DNA of 64,000 nt from Cotesia glomerata. Taxonomy: Eukaryota > Arthropoda > Insecta > Hymenoptera > Braconidae. The DNA is taken from assembly GCF_020080835.1 (NCBI RefSeq), contig NC_058160.1, positions 25,841,152-25,905,151 on the forward strand, in the 5' to 3' direction. The notes beneath the pieces were generated by a model. It was given only the letters and a program-made list of their open reading frames with translations, had not been told where the DNA came from and did no database searches. The position numbers and the translations under genes were made by a program. Every line of letters starts with the position of its first letter. Within the stretch, counting starts at the first letter, position 1. This document shows positions 36,157 to 50,055 of the stretch, one piece after another.

Positions 36157-36180
36157 CTCGTTTACGATCTCGTAAACGAG
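36157..36180. other. Short perfect hairpin
   Basis: CTCGTTTACG (36157-36166), a 4-base loop ATCT, and CGTAAACGAG (36171-36180). The flanking DNA is less AT-rich than average. Function unknown. Confidence 0.4.
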
Positions 36181-39100
36181 CATTCGCAATTTGTTTCCGT
36201 CCAAATGATTTACGGAATGATCACTCGTTATTCCTTCACCGAGACACCGATTACGTTACACATTTTTTATCATTCGTGTATTTATATTTATATTTATATT
36301 CCTAATTCATATTTCCGTTACAGTTTATAACTTTCGATTGATGAAAAAATATTAAACTTGATAGTGTGTTTGTCGAACATCATGCATAAGACCGCAAGGG
36401 TAATTTGTAACATTTTATTTGTGGTTTAAAAATATGGTACTTAAATTTCACTGAAGCAATCTTGTTTCACAGAATAAAATTTAAAAACAATTACTGTGAT
36501 ATTTATTGGGAAATAAATCATTATTTCAATAAACTATTTTGAACTGTTATTTACTCCAAAAATTACTTACATGCCAATAAAAAATAAAGAGTGACGGTGA
36601 CACAACCTTATACGTCAAAAATGACAAATACCGACGTATAACTAAACTCCTATCCAGGTGTCTCATAAACTATTGACGTCTAATGTTATATTACTGGTGA
36701 CATTACTCATAAAATGTAATGTATACCTATTACTTATTTGTGCAATACTATTGATTCATTACTTTCAATGTACAATATATTTATATGTATTTACGTGCAT
36801 TCATTTTAAATTATTGAAAAAAAAAATTATTCCATAAATCAATTCTAATAATTAAAATTACAATATAATAATAGACTGGGAAGTCGAAGTTGAGTGTAAA
36901 GTGTACTGCAACAAAACAGTAATTACAAGAACGTGTAATGAATTTATAATTAGAGTGAGTTATGTTTATGGAGAAAAAAGTATTTATTTCTCAGAAATAA
37001 CGTTTATTTGAGACAAAGAAAAAACCAATGGTTAATATAAGGCTTACTTGCCACGGATAAAGGATTTATTTTAATTATTTTGTTGCGCAAAGTCAGCTAT
37101 TTATTTGTGATACTGAAATTGTGGAAGTGGTTGGTTGAAATGTTTCACTTACGCGCAATCTAATTAAATGGTAGCGTATTTTTTCATTATGAATGCAAAA
37201 TAATCAGAGCTCTGAGAACAATTATTTTTGATCGGCAAAAAAATGAATTTTGCAATTAATTTTTTCAATAAAATTATGATCTAAAATTGTTAATGGAAGA
37301 CTTAGAATCAAATTTTTATTCAAAAGTGGGGTAACACTTGGTATTTTTCAATATTAAATAATTGTTTGGAATTTGGATGTGAATCTTCGTTATTAATTTA
37401 CCATAAAAATTCCAAAAATTAATTTATAATTTGATTTATATTTTATTAATACCAATAAAATTTGAGAAATGATAAAAAAAATTTTTTTTCGATTACATTT
37501 TTCAATTTGAAAGTCAAAGAAATGCATACTCGTCTTGTTTTTTATTGAAATTTTTGAGGGATTTTCGAATTCGTTATCATACTATTGTTTTCTTTGAAGA
37601 GCATGTAAATTTTTTAAATAACTTGAAAACATTCTTAAAATACATTAATATAATTCATTAAAAATAAACCCATTCACTCAAGTGACGATATGATTTGTAC
37701 CAACGACTTCATTACATTTAAGATACTTAACCTAACTGTTGACATATGTAAGTCTGTACAACAAAGCAATAATATATAATAACATCCAATGAATTCATAA
37801 TAAAATAATAATTCTTCAGAACTTCAGAGAAATAATTTTTTCCAAATGAAGAAAAATGATACGCTGTTAATCAGCGACAATTATTAAATTGCCCGTTTTA
37901 CTTTCTCAGTTAGAGTTTAAGTTGTCACATTATCATTATCACAATTGGAATTTATGACCCACTGAGATCTCCCACATTGGTATTATGGTATTACAAGTTT
38001 TTGTTGTGATAACGAGAAAAAATTTTAATTGCGAATAACCATTACCTTGTGTAGTGATTAAAAAACAATATAAAATATAAGTAACCTCATTTTTATATTT
38101 TTATATATTGCTAAGATAATTATACGTTAATTATTGCGATAAATAGCGTTAATGATTTTTTAAAAATTATTTTGTACTGAAGAATTTGAAGAATTTACAT
38201 TTGTTGCTTTTACGGTTGGATATTTAAGATTTCATAACTTATTTCGAGCGCCACTTTTATTTGAATCATTATAGTACCCACGCATGTTAAAAAAGTTGTA
38301 TGTTACTTTATCTTGTTTGGAAAGTTATATATTACATATTAAGAGAAGAAGATTCATTCGGTTAAATTATTTACATAGTTGTAATAGAGCGTCAACATTC
38401 TTGTATATTAATGAAATAGAGGAAGCGATCATTGTCTTGCGTGAAATTGAGTTGACTGTAACGTTATATTAGAGTTAGTATTTTATTTAGAATGTATGAG
38501 GCATATATGTTACATATATTAAATATGGGGCTTGGAAATTAAAAATAGCTTGTGTATTATTACTTAACTATTATGTATTACTTAAATTTTTACCAGATAC
38601 GGCTGAGAACAAGAAAATTACCATTTTTTATGTAAAGCTTCTCAAAGTTATTCATGTAAAGCATGAGCATGAAAAATTCTCGCCGTGACTTGATATCATA
38701 CGGATAAATGGTATCATATTTAACGGTGAATTTTCATAAAATATTAACGACTAAATGAATGGAAAATAACTGGAGATAATGATACAGAGTATGTAACAAA
38801 ATGTCACACTGATGTGAGATTACAAGTTGTCGTAAATTGCTGCATGACACTCGCCTCGAGACCTCATTTCTCATGACAGCCTTGATTACTAATTTTACGC
38901 GCATTGTTTGCCATCGCTTATTTTCTTATTCTATTCGAGGAATAGACCACAGCCACCTATATAATAACTAAACGTCCAAATAGAGCTTTTATATTTTTAT
39001 TCGTGAGAATTTTAAATAAAGTAACGCGGAAAATACTGGATATTACCGTATACTCATACTTATTCTGGTTCCGCTTCTATTCCCGTTGCTGGGAACAAAG

Positions 39101-41864
39101 AGTTGACATTTGTCATAATATAAATACAGTGAATTCATTTTCTCTGAATTTGAGATTGATAATTGAACAGAATAAAAATATTCTAAGGACAGAACTATGT
39201 AAAATCGGTATAGTTTTAGTTCGTATCTTTGCTGTACAAAATATACAATTAAAAATAATTTTTAATTCAATTGAAAACTTCAATTCAAATCATTTGATCT
39301 TCTAAATTGATTTGGAGAAGACTTAAAAAACAAAATAATCTTTACGAAAATTTGGTTCAATTATTTCAAAAAAGTCAAACTTTTGGGAAAAATATTATTG
39401 ATATTTACAAACTTAAATTTAAGATAAATTTTTTAAAGCAAAATAATGGAAGATCGTTCCTTACGTATATATTAAATTAATGCTTGCTAGACAACTGGTT
39501 CAAGGATAATTGACCTACGACAATTGATCCGCAACAATTGGTCTGAAAATAGAATATAATACAATAATCACTTGGGTTACAAATAACGACTTTCAATCCG
39601 AGGAACAGATAATTCAATTAGCTAAATTTTAAAAAATTTGAACTTTGTTACACTCCATTGCCAAGTTATTGAAAAAAATCTCACGGTTTACAATAATGTA
39701 TTTTTCTTTATAAAAATTACAACTTATCTATAAAAATGATTCATTCAAAAGTTTTATTCGTTCACGCCACAAAACTCGTTTTATTTCGTGTTTTTAAAAG
39801 AATAAACAGATGACTTATCTTTTTAAAAATAAGTACTTTTCGTAGAATACTTAGTATATAGATAAAAAAAAATCCAAAGTGGTCAATGAAAAAATCCGAA
39901 AGTTACAAAATAAATAATTCTTGGAAATTATCGATCTGCAAGAAGTATTTTCAACCAAAAAAATCCATAAATCAACCAACAGTTTTCCTTTATTACAATA
40001 ATTTTATTCTAACTTTAAAGTTGTTAGAAATATCCTACCAAAATAGAGTATTAATATTTTATAAAAATATAAAGATGACATATTATAAATTATAAGTAGT
40101 TGAAACTGAATACTTCATTCATATTAAGTCATAATTTGACTTTGAATGGAAAATATTAACATATTTTTTTTTTAATTTTAAATTCGTATTAAAAAAAATT
40201 TTAAGTTAGATCAATGTAAAATTCAAAATTATCTCAAATTTTCTTAGAATCGATCTAAATAATTTTATTATATTCTTTTAAATGTTTATAACGATAAAAA
40301 TGTAAAACATTCTTCTGGTAGAAATAGAAGCGTTCTACTTATAACTTAAAATTATTGACTCCAAATAAATATTAGGTAAAGCCCCCAAATTTTGACTTAG
40401 ACCGGATATTTATTTATTTTTTGACTGTAAGGTTATTGACATAGCACCCTCTCTTATCTACTAAAAAGAATAATAACAAAAAATAATTTCTTTACTACAA
40501 AAGCAACCCACTCGTATACTGAAGCATCTCGTGCATCGACCTCGAACTAAAGACCGTGCAAGTGTAAGTGTGAATACCTCGAGGAAATCCCACAGGAATA
40601 TATGAATAAGGAAAGTGTTTATTGTAAAGCGCAAAAGCACACGATGCCTTGTGCCTTATGTTAGTATCATAACTAAACCGGCTGGCTCGTCGTCATCTAT
40701 ACTTTTTAAACTTCCGTTCTGCTTGTCGTCTGGTATGCTTTGCCGTTATGAATGGAACCAAGTACAGAGGCGCCGCACAAAATAGAAAACCAAAGCACAT
40801 ACATAATGCGATACACATATATATATGTATATCTTTCTAGAGACTATAGACCTATATAGCTGAAAAGTGCTTTACCCTTGGCGTCTAAATTTAAATACGA
40901 CTGCGTGCACCCGCATCGCACTGTACCACGGATCGGGGATGTCATAAAAAAAATTTCTAGCGACTGAAATAGATAAAACAAATGAAATATTAATGCTCAC
41001 GTTTTTTATTTAGTTATTTTTTTTTTTTTTTAGCCAGGAGCATCGTCTCGCAACTGTCATGTTTGAAACCGCGAATATGCATAACAAATATATATTAGAG
41101 TATTAGAGCATGATTTGGAATGCGAAGCTTTTTTGTTGTAATTAAAGTGTGGAATGATTGGTAGCCGAAAAATCAGCATAAAAAATTTTTTTTTTAAATC
41201 ATATATTTTTTTTCCCTTTAAGTTTATTATAAAAAAAAAAAAAAAAACTGAAAGAAATTTTTAAACTACAATTTTTTAATGAAAAAATTGATATTTTTTT
41301 AATTTTTTAAAAAACATCAGAGAAAAAAAATTAGATTAAAAAAATTTTTGATTTTTTCTGCTCAAAAATAAGAATTGCAATTTTTAAAAATTATCCAAAA
41401 AAATTAAATTCTAATTTTTTTTTAATTTTCAAACTATGTGTTACTGACGAAAGTTCTTCTCTTTTCTTAATTTGAAAATAATCGCTTGAGGCGTGCATAT
41501 TTGATCTTCATTTTTTATAACTTTCACTTATTAAAAATCATTAGACTCCAAAACACTATTAATATAATAAATAAAAAAAAGGTAATTCTAAATCAATTGA
41601 TTTGATATGATTAACGCGTGAATTAGACAAAGACATCTCTCAATTATTTGAAAAGGTCATCGACTAATGTCTCGGTTAGGTATCTCATAACACAAGAATT
41701 AGATTACGAAATTGTTGAAAGATTTCAATAAACTCGTTCGTACAAATACATATAAGCCTTCTTGTAGCCTGAAGTGATAATCTCTTGAAAGAGTTTAAAA
41801 TGATACTTACATAGTTGAATACTAAGTAAAAAAAAGTACCACCACAAAATTTAAAATTATTTGA

Positions 41865-42095
41865 AAATTATACGGTCGATTAAAATTAACGGTGATTTCA
41901 CGTTTTATCATATTTACGGTATTTTTGATCGACACAATATATGACACCTCAAACAGTGCCGCGGCTGTTGAGCAGCATGCTTGCGGAAAGATCTTCAGCT
42001 ATGATTATACCTATAAATCTTATCAATCTCAAGCTGAATGCAATACCGTCTGTCCGCTGTCTAATGATATCCTCCATTTATACACATTCACATAA
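41865..42095 (+). pseudogene. Fragment resembling a secreted Kunitz-type peptide
   Basis: The open stretch 41865-42095 has no in-frame ATG; GTG stands at 41892 where a start could be. It encodes a hydrophobic leader (FIIFTVFLIDTI), AAAVEQ, then CGKIFSYDYTYKSYQSQAEC followed by NTVC. The aromatic/Tyr spacing and ECxxxC end resemble the second half of a Kunitz domain, although the first half of a normal domain is missing. It could be an exon of a spliced secreted peptide, a start-lost pseudogene, or chance. The position inside the GAS2-like intron fits a nested small gene or its remnant. Confidence 0.3.
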
Positions 42096-45000
42096 CATAT
42101 AAATATTGGTAAAAAAAAATTCATACAAGTGCATGGCGTATGACGTTGCACAAGAAATCGACATGTGCAAATGTTGTTAATATACTTCTTATTTTCAACG
42201 AGTAAAGTGGATGATATCAAATGGAAACACTCGATCGTTATTAAAAAATAAGCTGAAAAATACGTATTAACGCGTACTAAATCATATCATTAAACATCTG
42301 TGCGCTGGATATATTTTTTGCAATATAAAATATTATATTAATACTAGTAATGACATGCACGTGAATAGTGGTTAAAATAAAATGTATATTATTTTTTACC
42401 GCTTATATACACAGGGTTATTATTAAGACTTTCTCATGCGTCGAAATAATTAAATGCGATTTAAATAATCCGATGTTAAATAATATGCGCATAGTAAACA
42501 TGCTAAGGATCAATATCAGTATGCGCTATATTTTTATTTCTATTATATTAAGATTAAGACTTTACTTTTTTAATTTATTCAAAAATACTATTTTGTGAAT
42601 TTTTAATATGCAGTTAAATATTAAATACATTAATTAACATGTTCAATTGTTGGATGAAGATTCTTGAGAAAGTTCTTTTATTAATTACAATTAATAGCGG
42701 TAGACTTTCTATTACCTATTATTCAAAATTTATTAGCAATTAGACGGTTAAAATCAAAATTCATTTTAGATTTATTATTCATCAGAACACGCGTGAAAAA
42801 TTTCACTTTTGAGTGTAAGTTTATATAAAAGTTGCAAATAAATAATCTAAAATTATCAAACAATCAAATTTCAACAAATTCACGTTTGAATTAATATTTC
42901 TTTTTTTAAAAAAATTATAAAATTTTCGATATTTTTAATGAGTAACTTTTTATACGGAATATTTCAATTTTTTTTTTTTTTTTATATATGAAAGAAATTA
43001 AGGCAATTAAGAAAAGTAATTCGTAATAAAGTTTAATATTTATTTATCTAAGCATTGATGTCTTAATTTGTGTGATCAATAATATTTATAATTTAATTTT
43101 TCTCATGGACGTCAAAAAATATAACAGAAGAAGTGAAAGGATAAATTAAGAGGGCTGAAAAAATGAAGGATATTTTGGTTGAGTAAATAATTAACGTGCG
43201 GTTAAATACACCCGTCATTTCATATGTTAAGAAAATAAAACTAAACAGCATTAAATTACAATGGTTAAATTTATTCTCATGTTCTACCAAAAGTGAGGAT
43301 CGTGCTTGGGATTAAAAGAACTGAGAGTACTTTTTTTTACGTTTCTTATAAATTCTCAGGATGCATCAGCACTCACTTGAAAAATTAGACACACCCCTCT
43401 GCATACGAAAAACCAAAACTGTTGAGTTAACGTCATGTTGTTATAAACCTTTGTATATATATTTGCCACACAAATGTGACGGGTTGTGGGTTAGAAGCAA
43501 AGTGGAGAGCAAGACTGACACTTTTGTCGATGAGATTCGATTGTTGATTGCCAGTGTGAAGTGTAAGTAAATATTAAGGGCCGTCATTCATATATATGTA
43601 CAGAATTGAATATACTCTCGATATACCTGGAACTCGATGGATCTATAAATACAACTATAGTTAAAGCGTGCGAGGGATTCATCTTCGCTGCATTATGCAT
43701 GAGATGAGAAAGATAAACTGGCCCTAAAAACTCACGCTATAAATCGATTTTCGACAACTGTAATTTAATGTCTGTTGATGAATTATCATAAAGTGTTACG
43801 TAATAGATTTTTTCCGTCAGTTTGAGGATTGAGTCGGTACTATTAATTTTAAAAATTATTTTAGAATGTATTGAGCAAGGTGGGGCTATTTCGTACGTTA
43901 TATGTTTATGTTTTTAGATCGATATACGAGAAATATTAATAATTAGAAAGTAAAAGTTTTTTTTCTTCGGAAAGATTAATCTTTATTTTTCAATTATTTT
44001 AAGTTTAATGTTCTACAAAACTGTTTACTGATTTTTAATTGACAATAAATATTGTGCAAATCGTAATAAATGACCTCATTTGTATACTATTCTTTTTTTG
44101 TTTATTAAAAAAACATATTTATAAATTAGGGTGGCGTAAAAAAATTTTTGTAGCCTTAGGATACAAGCTATAAATTATTAAGAAAAAGTTTACACAATTT
44201 TTATTGTAATAATTTTTGTTTAATTAATTTTACTGACATGAGAAAAATTAATTATTTTATTTCACTTTTTTAGCAATGGCATTAGAAATTTTATAAATTA
44301 AATTTACCAATTATAGATATTAATGATCTCAATTTAGTATCTCTCTTTAAACTTAATGAAAAATATTACGTTTATAAAAATTAATATCCAAGTAATTAAA
44401 TATTAAAACAACTAATTGAATATATTTGATTTATTAGTTATTCAAAAAATTTAATCTGACCTATTAGATAGATTTAAAAAAAAAAACTTATTAACATTAT
44501 GATAAAATTTTGAAATACTTGTATCTTAATAACGTTAAATGTTCACACTAGGTTCATAACAAGATTTATCTATAGAGGCGAACCTATGTTTAGTTTTTAA
44601 AATTAAAATAAATTGACTCTATAAATACTATTTTTCTTCCAGCTACTATTTTTATGAAATAAAATCCTAGAAGAAATTGCCTTTGAAAAAAAAATTTTTG
44701 AACTAAGGTCACTAAAAAATTAACTACTTATCTTTGCAAAATTCTTTAAAATAATTTTCTTTCCTTTTTAGAATTCCAAAAAAAATGTATTTATCAAATT
44801 TTTTAGAGTATATTTCATTTTTTATATTGTATAAAACGACTCAAGTTCAACTAAACTAAAAAACTAATTGTTTTATTGCTGATTAAGTAATTTAAAATCC
44901 GACCCAATTCACAAGTCTATTAAATGCTAGTTATTTCAATTTAAGCCTATTAAACTCACACAAGGTTGATCGATCTATTAAAGATAGAAGAAGACTATTA

Positions 45001-45427
45001 AACTATTACACCACCATAAAAAATTCCAAAACCGGGTGTCAATAAACGAAATTAGACACAATTGTAATAAAATTGACCACTTTCACTCCCGCTAATCTAA
45101 TATAACTAATAACTCTTCTTTACTTCCCATTATAGCCCATTTGAAAAGGTTAATATTGAATTTTCGTCATTGTTAAACAATAAATAATCATGGAACGTTA
45201 TCTAACAAAATACTACTAAAAAATAATCTATCATCTGTAGACTTTTAGTGAAAAAAATTAACACATCCACGTCAATCATCTTCCGAAAGAAAGGTTTGGT
45301 TTAAAAGTTATAACCTTTCGTCTCCCGAAGGTTTAAATGCTAAAATCAACATACACATTTTTGAACATAAATATATCGAGTCATTTAGTTATAAATACCC
45401 AGCTTCCACATTGTCAATAAGATACTG

Positions 45428-45811
45428 CACAGAAAAAAAAATGTTCTTAGATCAAGTATATAATTTTTAAGAACTTCATCTTCTTTACGGAAAAAAGAAA
45501 ACTCGAAAAACAAGCTCTGAATATTAAATTAAAAAATTGAATTTAGAAAAATGTTATTTCAAACTGTAATTTTTCTAGTTTTGATTACGACGGAACCGAT
45601 TTTACATTTTATACTTTAATTTTTCGAGTTTTCTTTTCTGCGTGTTGATTTGTGTAAAAAAATTTTTAAACTAAGAAACTTTTACTTGGTTTAAGTAAAT
45701 TTTACTTGATTCAAGAATTTTTTGTCTTGATTCAAGACAATTACCCTCTTCAAAAGTATTTTCTTGGTTCAAGAATTTCCCTCTCGATTCAGGTTAATTT
45801 TTTTTTCAGTG
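45428..45811. mobile_element. MITE family 1 copy B, inverted, with internal insertion
   Basis: About 45655-45811, reverse-complemented, matches 28355-28520 closely (CACTGAAAAAAAAATTAA, GAACCAAGAAAATA, TGTCTTGAATCAAGAC). The far end, CACAGAAAAAAAA at 45428, is separated by about 230 bp. That stretch includes its own inverted repeat (GAAAACTCGAAAAA near 45500; TTTTTCGAGTTTTC near 45621), so another element seems to be nested inside. No clean target duplication remains. Confidence 0.5.
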
Positions 45812-48383
45812 TGGTGATAAAAAAACTCTATTTCATGTAATAAATAAAAGCGTATTCTAGGTTTTATCATATAAAATAAAAATAACAATAAAAATGATCG
45901 TTAACGCGATAATAAAGATATAAATATAAATAAATTGTAAATTGCAGGTACTTATAAGCTTAGAGTATCGGCAGACTTAAGTGTATACTACACAGTAGGA
46001 CATGGACTAAGGCTAATGCCGCACGATTACGACTAATTAGATATCACCTGCAATTAATGTTGTTAAACTTAACGCTTAACAAACTTCTGTTATATATCGT
46101 ATATATGTGAAGTGAGTAAATAAAGTTCTAGCAGTCGATGATTCAAAGTTGAATTGTACATAATACATTGTCTATAAGTGTATATACATATATATACAGC
46201 TATTGTCAGATTGTTATGTCAGGAGTAACGGTACCGTAATAAACATGTTTATATTGTTTCCATGTACCATGTTAGGTCTCTTGAATGTTTAAATCGTAAT
46301 TGTAAAAGGGCTTTGTTCGATTTACATTACAAGATACTATGACCAGCTTTTTGTTGTTCTTAGAACAGAATTTTGCGTATAAAAAAGTCCACGTGCCATT
46401 AGCCACCGGGTTTAATACAAGAAGTTTCGAGTTTGGATTTGAAATGAGGGAATTCAGAGACAAGTCCTTAAATTGGACATCGAAATAATTCACAAGCCAC
46501 CTGCGGTAGTCGATTTATGTAAGCAAGATTTCTACGCAGAAATTTTTTGTTTAACAATTTGAGAGTAAGAGTGTGCTGAAAAAGTAAATAAAGTAATAAT
46601 GAATTGCTCGCAGCTGCTTTGTGCTCCTGACAGTAATACAAGTCTGCCACGCTGTATACTTTATACACGATCAAGTGGTCTTTACATCACAGTCCTACAT
46701 ACAGAGAAAACGTGTATTGTGTATTGAGTTATGGCTACTCCATCGGGAGATGAGGACCAAGAGATTTAATCTTTCACTTAGGCTTTCTTTATTGTACTTT
46801 TCGATGATTAATTTTTATAATGAAGGTATTTTTAAGGAAGAAAGGGAAAAAATTGTGTAATTTTAGATACATGCAATTTTTTATTTTTTAATTGAATTGT
46901 AAGGAAATTTTATGTTGTCAATTTTTTTTTTTGATTATCATATTTATAATAAACTAAAAAAAATTTAATTATGTAAATTTTTCAATTTTTTATGATCAAA
47001 AAATTATTAAGCAATAATTAAAAAATAATCACCGATTTTATTGAAGTTTTTAAAATATAATTTTTGACAAAATTAAATTATCAAAAATTGTAATTAAAAA
47101 AAAATTATTGTTATTTTTATTGAGTACTCTATTTACTTAGGTCCCCATTTTAGCAAAACAAATATCTACATTGCATGTTTATACAATACTATCAAAAATT
47201 TATCCTGCCCTCAAAAAGGCTTTTATTAAAAATTCACAATATCATATTAATATATATTTACCCATGCAATTTATCTGCCTATTGTGATAAAAGTGACCCC
47301 TGATTCATAGAGCAGTGGACAGTCAGGGGGATCCATAATCCGCTATGGCAATTTTTCTTCCAATTCACATATCACATTCACCCATTAAATGTATACATTC
47401 GTAGTACAGTAGTAATTGCGCCTCACATTCATAGAATAATACATAATACAATGTACTTTCATTTAGAGATTTATTGGGTATGGGTAGCAGATGGCAGTGT
47501 TGACTTTTAACCATCATTTTGTGTACCTAGAAATTTTAGACAGTATCAATAATTTTTTTTATCGAACATCAAATTTATAAGCTTTTATTTAACATCTGGC
47601 TCTTAATCTCAGTTTACACTGGCCAGTTTATAATTTTTTTTATCAAGCTCTTTGTGTCCCTCGTACTTATTTATTGAGCACACTACAACATCTACAATAT
47701 ATAATTTTATGTGCTGCATACAATACAATCAGTAATTTAAAATGCAGGGACCATTTCTATAAAGCACATTTGTCGTTGCGTTGTAGAATGTAGACACTGT
47801 ACGACGACATTGAAGAGTTTTGATGAATAGAAGGGTTCATAAGCTACTTTATATGTGACATCCTGTCGACCATTCTCATCCGCAAATTAATATTACCATG
47901 TGTTTATTATTTATCACACTGTAAATTAATTTTATCAATTTAAATGCAAGAAAAAAAATTTTGTCGATTTAAGTGAATGGTTTAAAATTTAAAATAGGAA
48001 TTAAATTTAAAAAATAAATTTTCTATGTACTAATTTTTTTCTACTATATACTTGTCAATGTTTATTAAGGAGGTCCTTTCGCTATCAATGTTATATAAAA
48101 AATATTGGATTATGCATAAAATTAATTTTTATCTAATAGTTAAAGTCCTTATGTATCTACTAGTGAAGTTTAATTTATTCTTCACCGTGCAAATTTTTGA
48201 AAAAAAAATTTCTAAAAATGTTAATATTTTTTTCGAGTTTTCGAGAAAGTCAGATTTTAACAACTTTCTCAAATTATGGCATTAACCACCGATTAGATGG
48301 GATAAAAAAAAACTCAAAATAAGGTTTTCGAAATATTCAGGTTTCATTTTTTACAAGAAAATATATAGGTTGCCGTGGAACTT

Positions 48384-49471
48384 TGTGACGCGCCTCGATA
48401 TTTTATATAAATTTATATAAAATTATTCTTAGTTATTAAAAATAAACTCAGAAAAGAATCAGAAAATATTACGAGAGAGAAAAGACAGCCGCGCGCAGCC
48501 TACTCGGGAACGAAAGAGAAGAGAAAGAGAGACGGCGAAAGGCGCCGGAGACAAGCCGGGAGTAGTAGGGGAAGCAGCCGGGGAATCACAGTAGCGGGGA
48601 GACGCGTAGTTCGCGCGCTCGCCGTGAGGCAGCGCGGTGTCGCTCAAATGGTTCGCCCGCAGACTCTTGCTCTAGAAGTATTATAAGCAATTTTCTGAGC
48701 AGTTTTTGTCAGATCAGCTTGAGCTTCTGAAGCGAGTGGTACACTTACAGAAGAGGTCTTGAGTGCTGTGTTGTACAGAATAGAAGGATATATCCCCCTT
48801 CTATATTAATCTGTCCTCGCAGTAGATCTTTTGTACCAGGTCGACCTGAGGTACTCGGGTCACCGAATAGCCCCTATTGCACGGTAAGGGGGCGAGGCTG
48901 TGGTTCATAGTCTGTCGTTTCGAACGAATATTGGGAAATAGCTAGGTGGTTGTGGACTCCTGGACTTGGAGGTACTCCTCGTCGGAACACCTAGGGGGAG
49001 ATACGGCTGGGCGTCGAGGTACTTGACAAATCCCGGTATCTCTATATTTGGACAACCGAGCCTCTCTTGGTTGATAGAGGGAACTGAGGAAAGTTAGATA
49101 GATCCGCGGACGCGACGCGAAGTCCTCAGTAGGCTGCAAGTAGGTTACGGCTTGTCAGTAGTATTTGTATATTATATTTTGAGATAAAAGTTAAGATAAT
49201 ACGTATTGTTTATTGTTTCTTTAGTGAATTGAATATTGTATAATTGTATCTTGGTTTGCAATAATGAATTTGATTTGATTATTATTTTTATGAGTTTTGA
49301 TGAATAAATTAACCTTATATTTGGAATCTGTGTTATTATTTGGTTAAGATTAGTTAGTTGTAAGTTTATCTGTGTTGCGTGATCCCCATCCCGACCCTGG
49401 ACACGGCGAGCTAGAGCACGGGGAAGACGTGTTCATCACGACGAGGCTTTAAAACCTTCCGCAACGTCACA
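48384..49471 (+). repeat. 5' LTR
   Basis: The LTR starts TGTGACGCGCCTCG and ends GTCACA. A TATATAAATTTATATAA stretch near 48404-48420 may hold the core promoter, and AATAAA words occur at about 48441 and 49303. The body is clearly richer in G+C than the surrounding intron. Identical short frames appear in both LTRs and are not considered genes. Confidence 0.92.
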
Positions 49472-49480
49472 GGTAAATTT

Positions 49481-49498
49481 TGGCGCCCGAACAGGGAC
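49481..49498 (+). promoter_or_regulatory. Primer-binding site, tRNA-Lys type
   Basis: TGGCGCCCGAACAGGGAC begins 9 bases after the LTR end. It is the sequence complementary to the 3' end of tRNA-Lys used to prime minus-strand synthesis by several retroelements. Confidence 0.9.
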
Positions 49499-50055
49499 TT
49501 GAGTTGGAAAAAAGTGTACCTCAGATTAGAAGCACGTTTGGTATCTGAGAAGAGTCAAAGTAGTAATAGAGAAAAAACTTGAGAATAGGCCTCTTCAGAT
49601 AGTTAGATTCGTGTATTGGTCATCTGGAGAAGTTGAAACTTTGGCTATTATCATTTTTTATTTTTATTATTATTATTTTAAAAAAAATCACCCGTGTGAT
49701 ATTTTGATCGTATATCTTTATTTTATCGAGTCTCGTATCCCGATCGGTATAGAGTTTAGTTGCTCGATAAACTTTTTAATTTAAAAAAAAAAAAAAAATA
49801 AAGATCCAAGTAAAACTTGTTGCACGGACGATTTTTAACTTTGTAAATATTTGTAAAATATTTAATTTGTCGCAGTATTCTCTTTCCAGTATAACTTCTT
49901 ACCTTTATATAACTCGAGTAAAACCGATATTGTCGTTTAACTTTTTAGTATCAATTAAATTTGATTTGGTCGCGACGGTAGAGGAATAAAAGAGTCTGGT
50001 CAATCAAAGAAGTTTAGGGAGCTAAGGGAATATTTGCACAAACTCACTATCTGTC

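Noticed and set aside
39003..39305. 100-codon plus-strand frame
   Set aside because: It is dominated by AT-rich codons (I, N, L, K) with no motif; probably chance.
48459..49139. Two 62-65 codon minus-strand frames in the 5' LTR, repeated identically at 52650-53330
   Set aside because: They lie within the LTRs, antisense to gag, with no domain. The duplication is due to the LTR pair.
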